Position numbers and translations under genes: made by a program. DNA of 64,000 bases, taken from Serratia proteamaculans (GTDB lineage Bacteria > Pseudomonadota > Gammaproteobacteria > Enterobacterales > Enterobacteriaceae). This document shows, piece after piece, positions 1 to 10,730 of this stretch. The notes below the pieces were generated by a model, which made no database searches, had not been told where the DNA came from, and was given only the letters and a program-made list of their open reading frames with translations. The stretch covers positions 36,647-100,646 of the forward strand of contig NZ_WBKI01000010.1 in assembly GCF_008830365.1 (NCBI RefSeq), read 5' to 3'. Numbering within the stretch: the first letter of the stretch is position 1; every line of letters begins with the position of its first letter.

Positions 1-2
1 CC

Positions 3-1589
3 CTGAACCGTGGTGGTCACGATCCGAAGAAAGTCTTTGCTGCACTGAAAAAAGCGCAGGACACCCAAGGCAAACCAACCGTTATCCTGGCCCATACCAT
101 CAAAGGTTACGGCATGGGTGAAACTGCGGAAGGTAAAAACATTGCTCACCAGGTGAAGAAAATGAACATGGAAGGGGTTCACCACTTCCGCGATCGTTTC
201 AATGTGCCAGTTGCCGATGCCGACATCGAAAAACTGCCGTACATCACCTTCGAGAAAGAGTCCGAAGAGTACAAATATCTGCACGAACGTCGTCAGGCGC
301 TGAAAGGCTATGTGCCTACCCGTATGCCGAAGTTCACCGAGAAGCTGGAAATGCCGGCTCTGGCAGACTTCAGCTCCTTGCTGGAAGAGCAGAACAAAGA
401 AATTTCTACCACTATCGCCTTTGTGCGTGCCCTGAACGTGATGCTGAAGAACAAGTCGATCAAAGATCGCCTGGTTCCAATCATCGCCGACGAAGCGCGT
501 ACCTTCGGGATGGAAGGTCTGTTCCGTCAGATCGGTATCTACAGCCCGAACGGCCAGCAGTACACCCCGCAGGACCGTGAGCAGGTTGCTTACTACAAAG
601 AAGACGAGAAAGGCCAGATCCTGCAGGAAGGCATCAACGAACTGGGCGCAGCCTCTTCATGGTTGGCCGCAGCGACTTCCTACAGCACCAACGATCTGCC
701 AATGATCCCGTTCTACATCTACTATTCGATGTTCGGTTTCCAGCGTATCGGTGACCTGTGCTGGGCAGCCGGCGACCAACAGGCGCGCGGCTTCCTGGTA
801 GGCGGTACTTCAGGCCGTACCACTCTGAACGGTGAAGGTCTGCAGCACGAAGACGGCCACAGCCACATCCAGTCCCTGACTATTCCTAACTGTATCTCTT
901 ACGATCCAGCTTACGCGTACGAAGTGGCAGTGATCATGCATGACGGTCTGGTGCGCATGTACGGTGACGCGCAAGAAAACGTCTACTACTACATCACCAC
1001 GCTGAACGAAAACTACCACATGCCGGCCATGCCACAGGGCGCAGAAGAAGGTATCCGTAAAGGTATCTACAAGCTGGACACTCTGGCAGGCAGCAAAGGC
1101 AAGGTTCAGTTGCTGGGTTCAGGTTCTATCCTGCGTCACGTTCGTGATGCGGCGAAGATACTGGCTGACGATTACGGCGTGGGTTCTGACATCTACAGCG
1201 TGACTTCCTTCACTGAACTGGCGCGTGATGGCCAGGATTGTGAGCGTTGGAACATGCTGCACCCAACCGAAACTCCGCGCGTACCTTACATCGCTCAGGT
1301 GATGAACGAAGCGCCGGCGGTTGCGTCTACCGACTACATGAAGCTGTTCGCAGAACAGGTTCGTACTTACGTTCCAGCCAGCGACTATCGCGTTCTGGGT
1401 ACTGACGGCTTCGGTCGTTCAGACAGCCGCGAAAACCTGCGCCACCACTTTGAAGTTGATGCTTCTTACGTTGTGGTTGCTGCACTGGGTGAACTGGCTA
1501 AACGCGGTGAAATTGAAGCTTCTGTGGTAGCTGATGCGATTAAGAAATTCGACATCAACCCAGAAAAAGTTAACCCGCGTCTGGCATAA
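3..1589 (+). CDS. aceE: Pyruvate dehydrogenase E1 component (C-terminal part)
   Basis: The window opens inside this gene; the reading frame is open from base 3 and gives about 528 residues, roughly the last 60% of the 887-residue enterobacterial AceE. E1 is the ThDP-dependent, homodimeric decarboxylase of the pyruvate dehydrogenase complex and hands the acetyl group to the lipoyl arms of AceF in the cytoplasm. The visible part covers the middle and C-terminal transketolase-like domains and is nearly identical to E. coli AceE throughout. It ends TAA 13 bases before aceF, consistent with one aceEF transcript. The 5' end and the pdhR region lie outside the window. Confidence 0.97.
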   Translation: MNRGGHDPKKVFAALKKAQDTQGKPTVILAHTIKGYGMGETAEGKNIAHQVKKMNMEGVHHFRDRFNVPVADADIEKLPYITFEKESEEYKYLHERRQALKGYVPTRMPKFTEKLEMPALADFSSLLEEQNKEISTTIAFVRALNVMLKNKSIKDRLVPIIADEARTFGMEGLFRQIGIYSPNGQQYTPQDREQVAYYKEDEKGQILQEGINELGAASSWLAAATSYSTNDLPMIPFYIYYSMFGFQRIGDLCWAAGDQQARGFLVGGTSGRTTLNGEGLQHEDGHSHIQSLTIPNCISYDPAYAYEVAVIMHDGLVRMYGDAQENVYYYITTLNENYHMPAMPQGAEEGIRKGIYKLDTLAGSKGKVQLLGSGSILRHVRDAAKILADDYGVGSDIYSVTSFTELARDGQDCERWNMLHPTETPRVPYIAQVMNEAPAVASTDYMKLFAEQVRTYVPASDYRVLGTDGFGRSDSRENLRHHFEVDASYVVVAALGELAKRGEIEASVVADAIKKFDINPEKVNPRLA

Positions 1590-1602
1590 GAGGTACAGAA
1601 GA

Positions 1603-3486
1603 ATGTCTATCGAAATTAAAGTACCGGACATCGGTGCAGACGAAGTGGAAATCACCGAAATTCTGGTGAAAGTGGGCGATAAAGTTGAAGCTGAACAATC
1701 GCTGATCACCGTTGAAGGTGATAAAGCTTCCATGGAAGTCCCATCCCCGCAGGCGGGTGTGGTTAAAGAAATCAAGGTTTCCGTCGGTGACAAAACCGAG
1801 ACCGGCAAACTGCTGATGATCTTTGAAGCAGAAGGGGCGGCTCAGGCCGCACCAACAGACAAGGCTGAAGAAAAACCGGCCGCAGCACCTGCTGCTGCAC
1901 CGGCTGCCGCTGCGGCCAAAGACGTTGCGGTACCGGACATCGGTGCTGACGAAGTTGAAGTGACCGAGATCCTGGTGAAAGTGGGCGACAAGGTGGAAGC
2001 CGAGCAGTCCCTGATCACCGTTGAAGGCGACAAGGCTTCAATGGAAGTCCCGGCACCGTTCGCGGGCACCGTGAAAGAGATCAAAATCGGCACTGGCGAC
2101 AAAGTCACCACCGGTTCTATGATCATGGTCTTCGAAGTGGCTGGCGCCGCTTCTGCTGCTACTCCGGCTGCGGCACAAGCTCCGGCTGCCCCAGCGGCAC
2201 CGGCGGCTTCTGCGGCCAAAGACGTTGCAGTACCGGACATCGGCGGCGACGAAGTAGAAGTGACCGAAGTGATGGTGAAAGTGGGCGACAAAGTTGCCGC
2301 TGAGCAGTCACTGATCACCGTTGAAGGTGACAAGGCTTCTATGGAAGTCCCGGCACCGTTCGCAGGTACCGTGAAAGAAATCAAAATCAGCACCGGCGAC
2401 AAAGTGAAAACCGGCTCCCTGATCATGGTCTTCGAAGTGGAAGGCGCAGCGCCAGCCGCTGCTCCTGCCCAAAAAGCAGAAGCTGCACCGGCTCCGGCTG
2501 CAAGTTCTGCACCGGCCCAACAGGCTGCACCAGCTGCCAAAGGCGAGTTCACTGAGAACGACGCTTATGTGCACGCTACCCCGGTCATCCGCCGTCTGGC
2601 GCGTGAATTCGGCGTAAACCTGGCGAAAGTGAAAGGCACCGGTCGTAAAGGCCGCATCCTGCGCGAAGACGTTCAAACTTACGTGAAAGACGCGGTCAAA
2701 CGTGCAGAAGCGGCTCCGGCTGCTGCTGCCGGTGGCGGTCTGCCAGGCATGCTGCCATGGCCGAAAGTGGACTTCAGCAAGTTCGGTGAGATCGAAGAAG
2801 TTGAACTGGGCCGCATCCAGAAAATCTCGGGTGCCAACCTGAGCCGTAACTGGGTGATGATCCCGCACGTCACTCACTTCGACAAAACCGATATCACCGA
2901 TCTGGAAGCTTTCCGCAAGCAACAGAACGAAGAAGCTGCCAAGCGTAAGTTGGATGTGAAGTTCACCCCGGTGGTGTTCATCATGAAAGCTGTCGCTGCC
3001 GCACTGGAGCAGATGCCGCGCTTCAACAGCTCTCTGTCCGAAGATGGCCAGAAGCTGACGCTGAAGAAATACATCAACGTGGGTGTTGCGGTTGATACGC
3101 CAAACGGTCTGGTGGTTCCGGTCTTCAAGGATGTGAACAAGAAGAGCATCACTGAACTGTCCCGTGAACTGATGGCTATCTCCAAAAAAGCGCGTGACGG
3201 CAAGCTGACCGCAGGCGAAATGCAGGGCGGGTGTTTCACCATCTCTAGCCTGGGCGGTATCGGGACGACCCATTTCGCACCAATTGTGAATGCACCTGAA
3301 GTGGCCATTCTGGGCGTCTCCAAGTCTGCGATGGAGCCGGTCTGGAACGGTAAAGAGTTCGTGCCACGTCTGATGATGCCAATGTCGCTCTCCTTCGACC
3401 ACCGTGTGATTGACGGTGCGGATGGTGCGCGCTTTATTACCATCATCAACAACATGCTGGCTGACATCCGCCGTATGGTGATGTAA
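1603..3486 (+). CDS. aceF: Dihydrolipoyl acetyltransferase (PDH E2), three lipoyl domains
   Basis: Forms the core of the pyruvate dehydrogenase complex and transfers acetyl from lipoyl-lysine to CoA. The 627-residue protein has three tandem lipoyl domains, each with the motif [10 protein letters not shown] (lipoylated Lys41, Lys144 and Lys244), joined by Ala/Pro-rich flexible linkers. An E1/E3-binding domain lies near residues 325-365, and the C-terminal acyltransferase domain carries the catalytic DHRVIDG motif (His600). The ATG at 1603 is chosen because it follows a GAGGT ribosome site and matches the E. coli N-terminus MSIEIKVP; the frame stays open upstream only inside aceE. The three lipoyl domains are nearly identical in DNA, so recombination between them could change their number. 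Confidence 0.98.
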   Translation: MSIEIKVPDIGADEVEITEILVKVGDKVEAEQSLITVEGDKASMEVPSPQAGVVKEIKVSVGDKTETGKLLMIFEAEGAAQAAPTDKAEEKPAAAPAAAPAAAAAKDVAVPDIGADEVEVTEILVKVGDKVEAEQSLITVEGDKASMEVPAPFAGTVKEIKIGTGDKVTTGSMIMVFEVAGAASAATPAAAQAPAAPAAPAASAAKDVAVPDIGGDEVEVTEVMVKVGDKVAAEQSLITVEGDKASMEVPAPFAGTVKEIKISTGDKVKTGSLIMVFEVEGAAPAAAPAQKAEAAPAPAASSAPAQQAAPAAKGEFTENDAYVHATPVIRRLAREFGVNLAKVKGTGRKGRILREDVQTYVKDAVKRAEAAPAAAAGGGLPGMLPWPKVDFSKFGEIEEVELGRIQKISGANLSRNWVMIPHVTHFDKTDITDLEAFRKQQNEEAAKRKLDVKFTPVVFIMKAVAAALEQMPRFNSSLSEDGQKLTLKKYINVGVAVDTPNGLVVPVFKDVNKKSITELSRELMAISKKARDGKLTAGEMQGGCFTISSLGGIGTTHFAPIVNAPEVAILGVSKSAMEPVWNGKEFVPRLMMPMSLSFDHRVIDGADGARFITIINNMLADIRRMVM

Positions 3487-3494
3487 TGAAAAAG

Positions 3495-3515
3495 GGGCGC
3501 AGTTATGCTGCGCCC
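3495..3515 (+). terminator. Hairpin after aceF
   Basis: An 8-bp stem (GGGCGCAG/CTGCGCCC) with a 5-nt loop sits 8 bases after the aceF stop. It has no clean T-run, so it may be a partial terminator or 3'-end stabiliser between aceEF and lpd, allowing some read-through into lpd as is known in E. coli. Confidence 0.5.
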
Positions 3516-3593
3516 TTATCACTTCATTAGCAGTTTTGTCGGTTTTTGCATGACTCGACAAAATTGTTGAGACACGGGTCACTCGAACACGCT

Positions 3594-3621
3594 TTGCAGA
3601 TTATTAACAATTCTGTAAACT
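3594..3621 (+). promoter_or_regulatory. Predicted lpd promoter
   Basis: TTGCAG and TAAACT are spaced by 16 bp about 100 bases before lpd. The spacer holds TTAACA/TGTTAA-like sequence that could be part of an ArcA site, as ArcA controls lpd in E. coli; that part is inference. An own lpd promoter is expected because Lpd also serves 2-oxoglutarate dehydrogenase and glycine cleavage. Confidence 0.5.
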
Positions 3622-3720
3622 GCTGGCGGTGTAAGCGTCCCGGTGGATGAAGGGCGTTATGAGATCGATTAGTAATAAAAATGACGTCAGACCCGCCGGA
3701 CAATCAATTAAGAGGTCATG

Positions 3721-5145
3721 ATGAGTACTGAAATTAAAACTCAGGTCGTGGTACTTGGGGCGGGCCCGGCAGGTTATTCTGCTGCCTTTCGTTGCGCTGA
3801 CTTAGGTCTTGAAACCGTTCTGGTTGAACGTTATTCCACTCTGGGCGGTGTTTGCCTGAACGTGGGATGTATCCCTTCCAAAGCCCTGTTGCACGTTGCC
3901 AAAGTAATCGAAGAAGCCAAAGCCCTGGCCGAACACGGCATCGTTTTCGGCGAGCCGAAAACTGACATCGACAAAGTGCGCGTCTGGAAAGAAAAAGTCA
4001 TCAATCAGCTGACCGGCGGTCTGGCTGGTATGGCTAAAGGCCGTAAAGTTAAAGTTGTTAACGGCCTGGGCAAGTTCACTGGCGCTAACACCCTGGTTGT
4101 TGAAGGCGAAAATGGCCCAACGACCATCAACTTCGACAATGCCATCATTGCCGCAGGTTCCCGTCCGATCCAACTGCCATTCATTCCTCATGAAGATCCA
4201 CGCGTGTGGGACTCAACCGATGCACTGGAACTGAAAACTGTCCCAGAGCGTCTGCTGGTCATGGGTGGCGGTATCATCGGCCTGGAAATGGGCACCGTAT
4301 ACCATGCGTTGGGTTCACAGATCGACGTGGTTGAGATGTTTGACCAGGTGATCCCGGCCGCTGACAAAGACGTGGTGAAAGTCTTCACCAAACGCATCAG
4401 CAAGCAGTTCAACCTGATGCTGGAAACCAAAGTGACCGCGGTAGAAGCCAAAGAAGACGGCATCTACGTCACTATGGAAGGCAAAAAAGCGCCTGCAGAA
4501 CCACAGCGTTACGACGCGGTGCTAGTGGCTATTGGTCGTGTGCCGAATGGCAAACTGCTGGAAGCGGGTAAAGCCGGTGTTGAAGTTGACGAGCGTGGCT
4601 TCATCAATGTCGACAAGCAACTGCGCACCAACGTGCCGCACATCTTCGCTATCGGCGACATCGTCGGTCAACCGATGCTGGCGCACAAAGGCGTGCATGA
4701 AGGCCACGTTGCTGCAGAAGTTATCGCCGGCATGAAGCACTACTTCGACCCGAAAGTGATTCCATCGATCGCGTACACCGAGCCGGAAGTTGCCTGGGTG
4801 GGTCTGACCGAGAAAGAAGCGAAAGAGAAAGGCATCAGCTACGAAACTTCCACCTTCCCGTGGGCAGCTTCTGGCCGTGCTATCGCTTCCGATTGTGCAG
4901 ACGGCATGACCAAACTGATCTTCGACAAAGAAACTCACCGTATCATCGGTGGTGCGATTGTCGGCACCAACGGCGGCGAGCTGCTGGGTGAGATCGGTCT
5001 GGCTATCGAGATGGGTTGCGACGCAGAAGACATCGCGCTGACTATCCATGCTCACCCAACCCTGCACGAATCTGTAGGTTTGGCGGCTGAGATCTACGAA
5101 GGTAGCATCACCGATCTGCCTAACCCGAAAGCCAAGAAGAAGTAA
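3721..5145 (+). CDS. lpd: Dihydrolipoamide dehydrogenase (E3)
   Basis: FAD flavoprotein that reoxidises lipoyl groups of the pyruvate and 2-oxoglutarate dehydrogenase complexes and the glycine cleavage system, reducing NAD. The 474-residue protein shows the N-terminal FAD-binding GAGPAG motif, the redox disulphide in CLNVGCIPSK (Cys45, Cys50), the NAD-binding GGGIIGLEMG motif, and the C-terminal catalytic HAHPTLHE segment of the dimer interface. Two ATGs are adjacent (3718, 3721). The second is chosen because it gives the E. coli N-terminus MSTEIKT and sits 5 bases after an AGAGG ribosome site. Length and sequence match E. coli Lpd almost exactly. Confidence 0.98.
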   Translation: MSTEIKTQVVVLGAGPAGYSAAFRCADLGLETVLVERYSTLGGVCLNVGCIPSKALLHVAKVIEEAKALAEHGIVFGEPKTDIDKVRVWKEKVINQLTGGLAGMAKGRKVKVVNGLGKFTGANTLVVEGENGPTTINFDNAIIAAGSRPIQLPFIPHEDPRVWDSTDALELKTVPERLLVMGGGIIGLEMGTVYHALGSQIDVVEMFDQVIPAADKDVVKVFTKRISKQFNLMLETKVTAVEAKEDGIYVTMEGKKAPAEPQRYDAVLVAIGRVPNGKLLEAGKAGVEVDERGFINVDKQLRTNVPHIFAIGDIVGQPMLAHKGVHEGHVAAEVIAGMKHYFDPKVIPSIAYTEPEVAWVGLTEKEAKEKGISYETSTFPWAASGRAIASDCADGMTKLIFDKETHRIIGGAIVGTNGGELLGEIGLAIEMGCDAEDIALTIHAHPTLHESVGLAAEIYEGSITDLPNPKAKKK

Positions 5146-5171
5146 TTCTGCTGGTTTGAAAGGTTGATAAG

Positions 5172-5197
5172 CGGCTCCTGAAAAGGGGCCGTTTTTT
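5172..5197 (+). terminator. lpd intrinsic terminator
   Basis: A 7-bp stem CGGCTCC/GGGGCCG (one G-U pair) with loop TGAAAA is followed by six T, starting 26 bases after the lpd stop. This is a canonical Rho-independent terminator. Confidence 0.85.
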
Positions 5198-5373
5198 ATG
5201 GGCGACGTTCAGTAAAAGGCCGCTCAACAACGCCTGTAAAGAATTTCCGGGCATTCTTTTTGTTGATTTTTTAATCACACATGCACACCATGATCGTGCT
5301 TTGTGGCGCTTGTATCGTTCTTTAACGATGTAAGAAATCCGTAAGGTGCCTGCTAACACCGAACGGAACAACA

Positions 5374-5396
5374 GAACCGCCTTAATGGCGGTTTTT
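5374..5396 (+). terminator. Second, orphan intrinsic terminator downstream of lpd
   Basis: A 7-bp stem AACCGCC/GGCGGTT with loop TTAAT runs into a six-T tract. No ORF lies between this and the lpd terminator 180 bases upstream, so it either backs up lpd termination or ends a short untranslated RNA (see findings). A small hairpin (ATCGTT/AACGAT, 5314-5329) precedes it. Confidence 0.75.
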
Positions 5397-5432
5397 TGTG
5401 CCTTCCGCTCTCAAATTTTACTATTCGCCACC

Positions 5433-5459
5433 AATAGCCATTGTAAGTAAGTGGCTATT
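5433..5459. repeat. Inverted repeat in the lpd-acnB interval
   Basis: Perfect 8-bp arms AATAGCCA and TGGCTATT are separated by 11 bases. There is no T-run, so it is not an obvious terminator. It could be an operator or a remnant of an intergenic repeat element. Apart from the two terminators, the acnB promoter, one leader hairpin and one short repeat, I see no gene in 5146-5799. Confidence 0.4.
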
Positions 5460-5580
5460 ATGTTGTGCTCGTCAGGCTTAATTTTGTTGTAGACGGACCC
5501 AACCTGCAGCCCCGGCTAGCCTGTGCCGCAGCCGATTACACTGTACTCAACGATTCAGCAAAGATTTAATGTTGCTTTTA

Positions 5581-5619
5581 TGTGAACGAATTAACAACCA
5601 ATTCAAATCCTGATATGCT
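5581..5619 (+). promoter_or_regulatory. Predicted acnB promoter with possible CRP half-site
   Basis: TTAACA (5591-5596) and TATGCT (5614-5619) have an optimal 17-bp spacer. The bases TGTGAACGAATTAACA (5581-5596) overlap the -35 and contain one good CRP half-site (TGTGA); CRP activates acnB in E. coli, but binding here is inference. Initiation near 5626 would give a leader of about 175 nt. Confidence 0.55.
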
Positions 5620-5633
5620 GGCTGAGCGGAACC

Positions 5634-5674
5634 GGGCACTGTAACTACAGTCCAGGACATCGACAGCAGTGCCC
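5634..5674 (+). other. Hairpin in the acnB leader
   Basis: GGGCACTG (5634-5641) pairs perfectly with CAGTGCCC (5667-5674) across a 25-nt loop just after the predicted start site. It would place a stable structure at the 5' end of acnB mRNA, whose leader in E. coli is a target of RyhB and of apo-AcnB itself. Confidence 0.45.
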
Positions 5675-5724
5675 CGTCAGGATCAATGGCATCAACACCG
5701 TGCGCTAAACCCGGTTTGAAAATA

Positions 5725-5756
5725 TATACCCTACGGCTTTAAAGACGACGGGTATA
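5725..5756 (+). repeat. Short copy of a dispersed palindromic repeat
   Basis: Terminal arms TATACCC and GGGTATA enclose GGCTTTAAAGACGAC, matching the right half of the longer copies at 16343-16387 and 18163-18208. It lies in the acnB leader just before the ribosome site and would fold as a 7-bp hairpin in the mRNA. Confidence 0.55.
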
Positions 5757-5799
5757 AACGCCAGGCACAATAAATGACAATGAGAGCGAGGAGAATGTC

Positions 5800-8397
5800 G
5801 TGCTAGAAGAATACCGTAAGCACGTAGCCGAGCGTGCTGCAGAGGGCATCGTCCCTAAGCCGTTAGACGCCACCCAAATGGCAGCGCTGGTTGAATCATT
5901 AAAAAATCCGCCAAAAGGCGAAGAAGAATTCCTGTTAGACCTGCTGATTAACCGTGTACCCCCAGGCGTCGATGAAGCCGCCTATGTTAAAGCAGGTTTC
6001 CTGGCTGCCATCGCCAAAGGCGAAGCAACATCCCCTCTGATTACCCCTGAAAAAGCCATAGAACTGTTGGGTACCATGCAGGGCGGCTATAACATTCATC
6101 CGCTGATTGACGCGCTGGATAACGAAAAATTGGCTGCGATTGCCGCTAAAGCGCTGTCCCATACGCTGCTGATGTTTGATAACTTCTACGACGTGGAAGA
6201 GAAAGCCAAGGCGGGTAACCCACACGCCAAACAGATTATGCAGTCCTGGGCCGATGCCGAGTGGTATCTGTCACGTCCGCAGTTGGCGGAAAAAATTACC
6301 GTTACCGTGTTTAAAGTCACCGGTGAAACCAATACCGATGATCTGTCACCGGCACCGGATGCCTGGTCGCGCCCGGATATCCCGCTGCACGCCCTGGCGA
6401 TGCTGAAAAACGAACGTGAAGGCATAGTGCCGGATCAGCCGGGCAGCGTTGGCCCAATCAAACAGATTGAACTGCTGAACAAAAAAGGCTTCCCGCTGGC
6501 CTACGTTGGTGACGTGGTCGGTACCGGTTCTTCCCGTAAGTCCGCCACCAACTCGGTGCTGTGGTTTATGGGCGATGACATCCCGCACGTGCCTAACAAG
6601 CGCGGCGGCGGTGTGGTACTGGGGGGTAAAATTGCGCCAATCTTCTTCAACACCATGGAAGATGCCGGTGCACTGCCGATTGAAGTGGACGTTAATGACC
6701 TGAACATGGGCGACGTAATCGACATTTACCCGTACAAGGGTGAAGTACGTAACCATGAAACTGGCGATCTGATTGCCAACTTCGAACTGAAAACTGACGT
6801 GCTGCTCGATGAAGTACGCGCCGGTGGCCGTATCCCGTTGATCATCGGCCGCGGCCTGACCACCAAAGCGCGTGAAGCGCTGGGCCTGCCGCACAGCGAC
6901 GTGTTCCGCATTGCCAAAGAAGTGGCTGCCAGCAGCAAAGGCTTCTCACTGGCGCAGAAAATGGTTGGCCGCGCCTGTGGCGTTGCCGGCGTGCGTCCGG
7001 GGGAATACTGTGAGCCGAAGATGACCTCCGTCGGTTCTCAGGACACCACCGGCCCGATGACCCGTGACGAGCTGAAAGACCTGGCTTGCCTGGGCTTCTC
7101 CGCCGATCTGGTCATGCAGTCGTTCTGTCACACCGCCGCGTACCCGAAACCGGTTGATGTGACCACTCACCATACGCTGCCGGACTTTATCATGAACCGT
7201 GGTGGCGTATCGCTGCGTCCAGGCGACGGTGTTATCCACTCCTGGCTGAACCGCATGCTGCTGCCGGATACCGTAGGTACCGGTGGTGACTCCCACACCC
7301 GTTTCCCGATTGGTATTTCCTTCCCGGCGGGTTCTGGCCTGGTCGCCTTTGCTGCCGCCACCGGCGTGATGCCGCTGGATATGCCTGAGTCGGTGCTGGT
7401 GCGCTTCAAAGGTAAAATGCAGCCGGGTATCACCCTGCGTGACCTGGTGCATGCCATCCCTTACTACGCCATCCAGCAGGGCCTGCTGACCGTAGAGAAG
7501 AAGGGCAAGAAGAACATCTTCTCCGGCCGTATTCTGGAAATCGAAGGCTTGCCGGAACTGAAGGTTGAGCAGGCATTCGAACTGACTGACGCCTCTGCCG
7601 AACGTTCCGCAGCCGGTTGTACCATCAAGCTGGATAAGGCCCCGATCGAAGAGTATCTGAACTCTAACATCGTGCTGCTGAAGTGGATGATCTCCGAAGG
7701 CTACGGCGACCGTCGTACGCTGGAGCGTCGTGTCCAGGGCATGCAGAAATGGCTGGCAGATCCGCAATTGCTGGAAGGCGATGCAGATGCAGAATACGCG
7801 GCGGTGATCGACATCGATCTGGCGGAAATCACTCAGCCAATCCTGTGTGCACCAAACGATCCGGATGACGCGCGTCTACTGTCTGATGTGGCCAACAGCA
7901 AGATCGATGAAGTGTTCATCGGCTCCTGCATGACCAACATCGGCCACTTCCGTGCTGCCGGCAAGCTGTTGGATCAGCACAAGGGGCAGTTGCCGACTCG
8001 TCTGTGGGTGGCTCCGCCAACCAAGATGGATGCGGCTCAGTTGACCGAAGAGGGCTACTACAGCGTGTTCGGCAAGAGTGGGGCACGCATCGAGATCCCG
8101 GGCTGTTCACTGTGCATGGGTAACCAGGCGCGGGTGGCCGACGGTGCGACGGTGGTTTCCACCTCTACCCGTAACTTCCCGAACCGTTTGGGGACTGGCG
8201 CCAACGTCTATCTGGCGTCTGCAGAACTGGCGGCAGTGGCTTCATTGCTGGGCCGTCTGCCAACGCCGGACGAGTACCAGACGTACATGGCACAGGTCGA
8301 TAAGTCTGCGGCGGACACCTACCGCTATCTGAACTTTGACCAGTTGGGCCAGTACACTGAAAAAGCCGACGGCGTGATCTTCCAAACCGCTGTTTAA
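5800..8397 (+). CDS. acnB: Aconitate hydratase B
   Basis: Main TCA-cycle aconitase of growing enterobacteria, converting citrate to isocitrate through aconitate with a 4Fe-4S cluster; it also accepts 2-methyl-cis-aconitate. The 865-residue protein has the AcnB order: N-terminal HEAT-like helical domain, swivel domain, then the three aconitase catalytic domains. Cluster ligands are Cys710 (GSCMTNIG), Cys769 and Cys772 (GCSLCMG), the same numbers as in E. coli. Translation starts at GTG, 6 bases after AGGAG, as in E. coli; the nearby ATG at 5795 is out of frame. Iron-responsive control by RyhB in the leader is known for E. coli and plausible here. Confidence 0.98.
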   Translation: MLEEYRKHVAERAAEGIVPKPLDATQMAALVESLKNPPKGEEEFLLDLLINRVPPGVDEAAYVKAGFLAAIAKGEATSPLITPEKAIELLGTMQGGYNIHPLIDALDNEKLAAIAAKALSHTLLMFDNFYDVEEKAKAGNPHAKQIMQSWADAEWYLSRPQLAEKITVTVFKVTGETNTDDLSPAPDAWSRPDIPLHALAMLKNEREGIVPDQPGSVGPIKQIELLNKKGFPLAYVGDVVGTGSSRKSATNSVLWFMGDDIPHVPNKRGGGVVLGGKIAPIFFNTMEDAGALPIEVDVNDLNMGDVIDIYPYKGEVRNHETGDLIANFELKTDVLLDEVRAGGRIPLIIGRGLTTKAREALGLPHSDVFRIAKEVAASSKGFSLAQKMVGRACGVAGVRPGEYCEPKMTSVGSQDTTGPMTRDELKDLACLGFSADLVMQSFCHTAAYPKPVDVTTHHTLPDFIMNRGGVSLRPGDGVIHSWLNRMLLPDTVGTGGDSHTRFPIGISFPAGSGLVAFAAATGVMPLDMPESVLVRFKGKMQPGITLRDLVHAIPYYAIQQGLLTVEKKGKKNIFSGRILEIEGLPELKVEQAFELTDASAERSAAGCTIKLDKAPIEEYLNSNIVLLKWMISEGYGDRRTLERRVQGMQKWLADPQLLEGDADAEYAAVIDIDLAEITQPILCAPNDPDDARLLSDVANSKIDEVFIGSCMTNIGHFRAAGKLLDQHKGQLPTRLWVAPPTKMDAAQLTEEGYYSVFGKSGARIEIPGCSLCMGNQARVADGATVVSTSTRNFPNRLGTGANVYLASAELAAVASLLGRLPTPDEYQTYMAQVDKSAADTYRYLNFDQLGQYTEKADGVIFQTAV

Positions 8398-8420
8398 GTC
8401 GCTATATTGCGCAACTGTTT

Positions 8421-8447
8421 AACGGGAGGCCTTGGCCTCCCGTTTTA
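8421..8447 (+). terminator. acnB intrinsic terminator
   Basis: An 11-bp perfect stem AACGGGAGGCC/GGCCTCCCGTT is followed by a T-rich tract (TTTTATTTTT), 24 bases after the acnB stop. Confidence 0.85.
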
Positions 8448-8536
8448 TTTTTCTCAGTTGCCAACTTTGCGAGCGTTCACTGAGTTAGTCATGAATTAAT
8501 GTTTACACTAAGAGAAAGGGCTCAGGAGGGCGTGCT

Positions 8537-8899
8537 ATGGATTACGAATTTCTGCGTGACGTGACCGGACAGGTGATCGTCAGATTTTCGATGGGGCATG
8601 AGGTGATTGGCCACTGGATCAACGAAGAACTCAAAGGCGATTTTACCCTGTTGGATCGGATCGAAGCCGGTGCGGCCGAGGTCAAGGGCAGTGAGCGTCA
8701 ATGGCAGTTGGAAGGCCGTGAATACACGCTGCTGATGGACGGTGAAGAAGTAATGATCCGCGCCAATCTGCTGGAGTTTGAAGGCGACGAAATGGAGGAG
8801 GGGATGAATTATTATGATGAAGAAAGCCTCTCATTCTGCGGCGTTGAGGATTTCCTGCAGGTACTTAAGGCCTATCGTTCTTTTATGCTGAAATACTAA
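8537..8899 (+). CDS. yacL: UPF0231 family protein YacL
   Basis: A 120-residue cytoplasmic protein highly similar to E. coli YacL (UPF0231). It is acidic at its C-terminal half ([17 protein letters not shown]), a hallmark of the family. No biochemical function is established that I can name. It has a strong AGGAGG ribosome site 7 bases before the ATG and sits, as in E. coli, between acnB and the convergent speED operon. No promoter could be assigned with confidence. Confidence 0.92.
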   Translation: MDYEFLRDVTGQVIVRFSMGHEVIGHWINEELKGDFTLLDRIEAGAAEVKGSERQWQLEGREYTLLMDGEEVMIRANLLEFEGDEMEEGMNYYDEESLSFCGVEDFLQVLKAYRSFMLKY

Positions 8900-8935
8900 G
8901 CATAGGGCGCGGCGGTATACCGCGCCCGTTACACA

Positions 8936-9730
8936 CTACAGATGCGGAATATTGCGGCCGTAATAGATTTCCTGCATCTCTTTCCACAGCAGATCGGTAA
9001 TCTCTTTACGTTCGGCGGCACTCAGCGTATCCGGTTTGGCATTGAACAGGTAATGCTTCAGATCGAAATCCTTCAGCAACATCTTGGTGTGGAAGATGTT
9101 CTCCTGATAAACATTCACATCCATCATGTGGTACAGCGCTTTCATATCATCAGACATAAAGTTCTGGATCGAGTTGATCTCATGATCGATGTAATGCTTC
9201 ACGCCGTTCACGTCGCGGGTAAAGCCGCGCACGCGGTAATCCATGGTTACGATGTCGGATTCCAACTGGTGGATCAGGTAATTCAGCGCCTTAAGCGGTG
9301 AGATCACGCCGCAGGTCGATACTTCGATATCGGCGCGAAAGGTGCACAGACCGCCTTCAGGATGGCTTTCCGGATAGGTGTGAACGCAGATATGGCTCTT
9401 GTCCAGGTGTGCTACCACCGTTTTTGACAGTGGGCCAGGGTGCTCCGAGGTATCGACATCGTTCGGATCAACCGGTTCTTCACTGACCAGAATGGTGACG
9501 CTGGCGCCCTGAGGCTCATAGTCCTGGCGTGCGATGTTCAGAATATTAGCGCCAATGATCGAGCAGGTTTCGCTCAGGATCTCGGTCAGCCGATTGGCGT
9601 TGTATTGCTCGTCAATGTAGGCGATATAGCCAGCGCGATCGTCCGCGGTTTTGGCGTAACAAATATCGTAAATACAAAAACTCAGGCTCTTGGTCAGGTT
9701 GTTGAAGCCGTGCAGTTTTAGCTTATGCAA
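8936..9730 (-). CDS. speD: S-adenosylmethionine decarboxylase proenzyme
   Basis: Supplies decarboxylated AdoMet, the aminopropyl donor for spermidine synthesis by SpeE. It is a pyruvoyl enzyme: the 264-residue precursor cleaves itself between Lys111 and Ser112 (in [14 protein letters not shown]), Ser112 becoming the pyruvoyl group; the catalytic Cys140 lies in EVSTCGV. Numbering matches the E. coli enzyme exactly. Translation starts at TTG, compensated by a near-perfect ribosome site AAAGGAGGTG about 7 bases upstream. It is the second gene of speED, 27 bases after speE. With metK, speA and speB in this window, most of the polyamine pathway is present. Confidence 0.97.
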   Translation of the reverse strand: MHKLKLHGFNNLTKSLSFCIYDICYAKTADDRAGYIAYIDEQYNANRLTEILSETCSIIGANILNIARQDYEPQGASVTILVSEEPVDPNDVDTSEHPGPLSKTVVAHLDKSHICVHTYPESHPEGGLCTFRADIEVSTCGVISPLKALNYLIHQLESDIVTMDYRVRGFTRDVNGVKHYIDHEINSIQNFMSDDMKALYHMMDVNVYQENIFHTKMLLKDFDLKHYLFNAKPDTLSAAERKEITDLLWKEMQEIYYGRNIPHL

Positions 9731-9757
9731 TTTGGTTCACCTCCTTTATCTTCTCGC

Positions 9758-10621
9758 TTAACGTGTAACGTTCAGTGCGTCGAGCAAATACTGCGGCAGA
9801 GCAAAGCTGCCCGCGTGAATTGCCGGGTTGTAATAACGACAGCTTAAACCGCTTTGATGAAAGCGATGTTGCAGCGTTGCCAGATCGAGCTGGCGCAGCG
9901 CCGGATCCTGGCTCGCCCAGGCGAAGGTCATGATGCCGCCGTAATAGGTCGGGATCGCCGCCTGGTAAAAGCTAACGTCGTTGAAGTACTGGCTCAGCTT
10001 GGTGTGGCTATTGACCGCTTCGTCTTGCTGCAGGAAGCACACGCCGTTCTGCGCAACAAAAATGCCGCCGTCGTTCAGGCTGTGCGCACAACCTTCGTAG
10101 AATGCTGAAGTGAACAGGCTTTCGCCAGGGCCGATAGGGTCGGTACAGTCGGAGATAATCACATCGAATTTTTCATCGGTCTGATTAACAAAGTTGACGC
10201 CGTCGTCGATCACCAGCTTGAAGCGTGGGTCGTCGTAAGCTCCGGCATTGTGGTTTGGCAGGTATTGGCGACAGAACTCGACCACGCCGGCGTCGATCTC
10301 GACCATGGTGATCTGCTCTACGCCCTGATGCCGGCTGACTTCACGCAGCATGGCGCCGTCACCGCCGCCGATGATCAGCACCTTCTTCGCCTGACCGTGG
10401 GCCAGCAGCGGTACGTGAGTCATCATTTCGTGATAAATGAACTCATCACGCTCGGTGGTTTGCACCACGCCGTCGAGCGCCATAACGCGCCCCAGAACCG
10501 GGTTTTCAAAAATCACCAGATCCTGATGCTCGGTCTTCTCACGATACAGTATCTTCTCTACCGAGAAGTACTGGCCGAAGTTGGCATGCAGCGTTTCATA
10601 CCAAATTTCTTTCTGGGCCAT
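9758..10621 (-). CDS. speE: Spermidine synthase
   Basis: Transfers the aminopropyl group from decarboxylated AdoMet to putrescine, giving spermidine and methylthioadenosine. The 287-residue protein has the class I methyltransferase-like fold motif [11 protein letters not shown], the [16 protein letters not shown] strand, and the catalytic [13 protein letters not shown] segment. The frame is open further upstream, but the start at 10621 is chosen because it follows a GGAG ribosome site and gives the family N-terminus [12 protein letters not shown], matching the 288-residue E. coli protein. It is first in the speED operon and conserved in order. Confidence 0.97.
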   Translation of the reverse strand: MAQKEIWYETLHANFGQYFSVEKILYREKTEHQDLVIFENPVLGRVMALDGVVQTTERDEFIYHEMMTHVPLLAHGQAKKVLIIGGGDGAMLREVSRHQGVEQITMVEIDAGVVEFCRQYLPNHNAGAYDDPRFKLVIDDGVNFVNQTDEKFDVIISDCTDPIGPGESLFTSAFYEGCAHSLNDGGIFVAQNGVCFLQQDEAVNSHTKLSQYFNDVSFYQAAIPTYYGGIMTFAWASQDPALRQLDLATLQHRFHQSGLSCRYYNPAIHAGSFALPQYLLDALNVTR

Positions 10622-10730
10622 GTGCGGGAACTCCGTAATAACAGCCATGAAAAATTGGCGCAACATCATAGCTAACTCTGCCCGGTGATGCACGGCTGAA
10701 TTTCAAACAGAGATAGCGCAAGGCGGGGGA

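Noticed and set aside
1640..2460. Three near-identical DNA blocks of about 220 bases spaced regularly
   Set aside because: These are the lipoyl domains of aceF, not a CRISPR array or mobile repeat; they are in frame and encode [10 protein letters not shown] each time.
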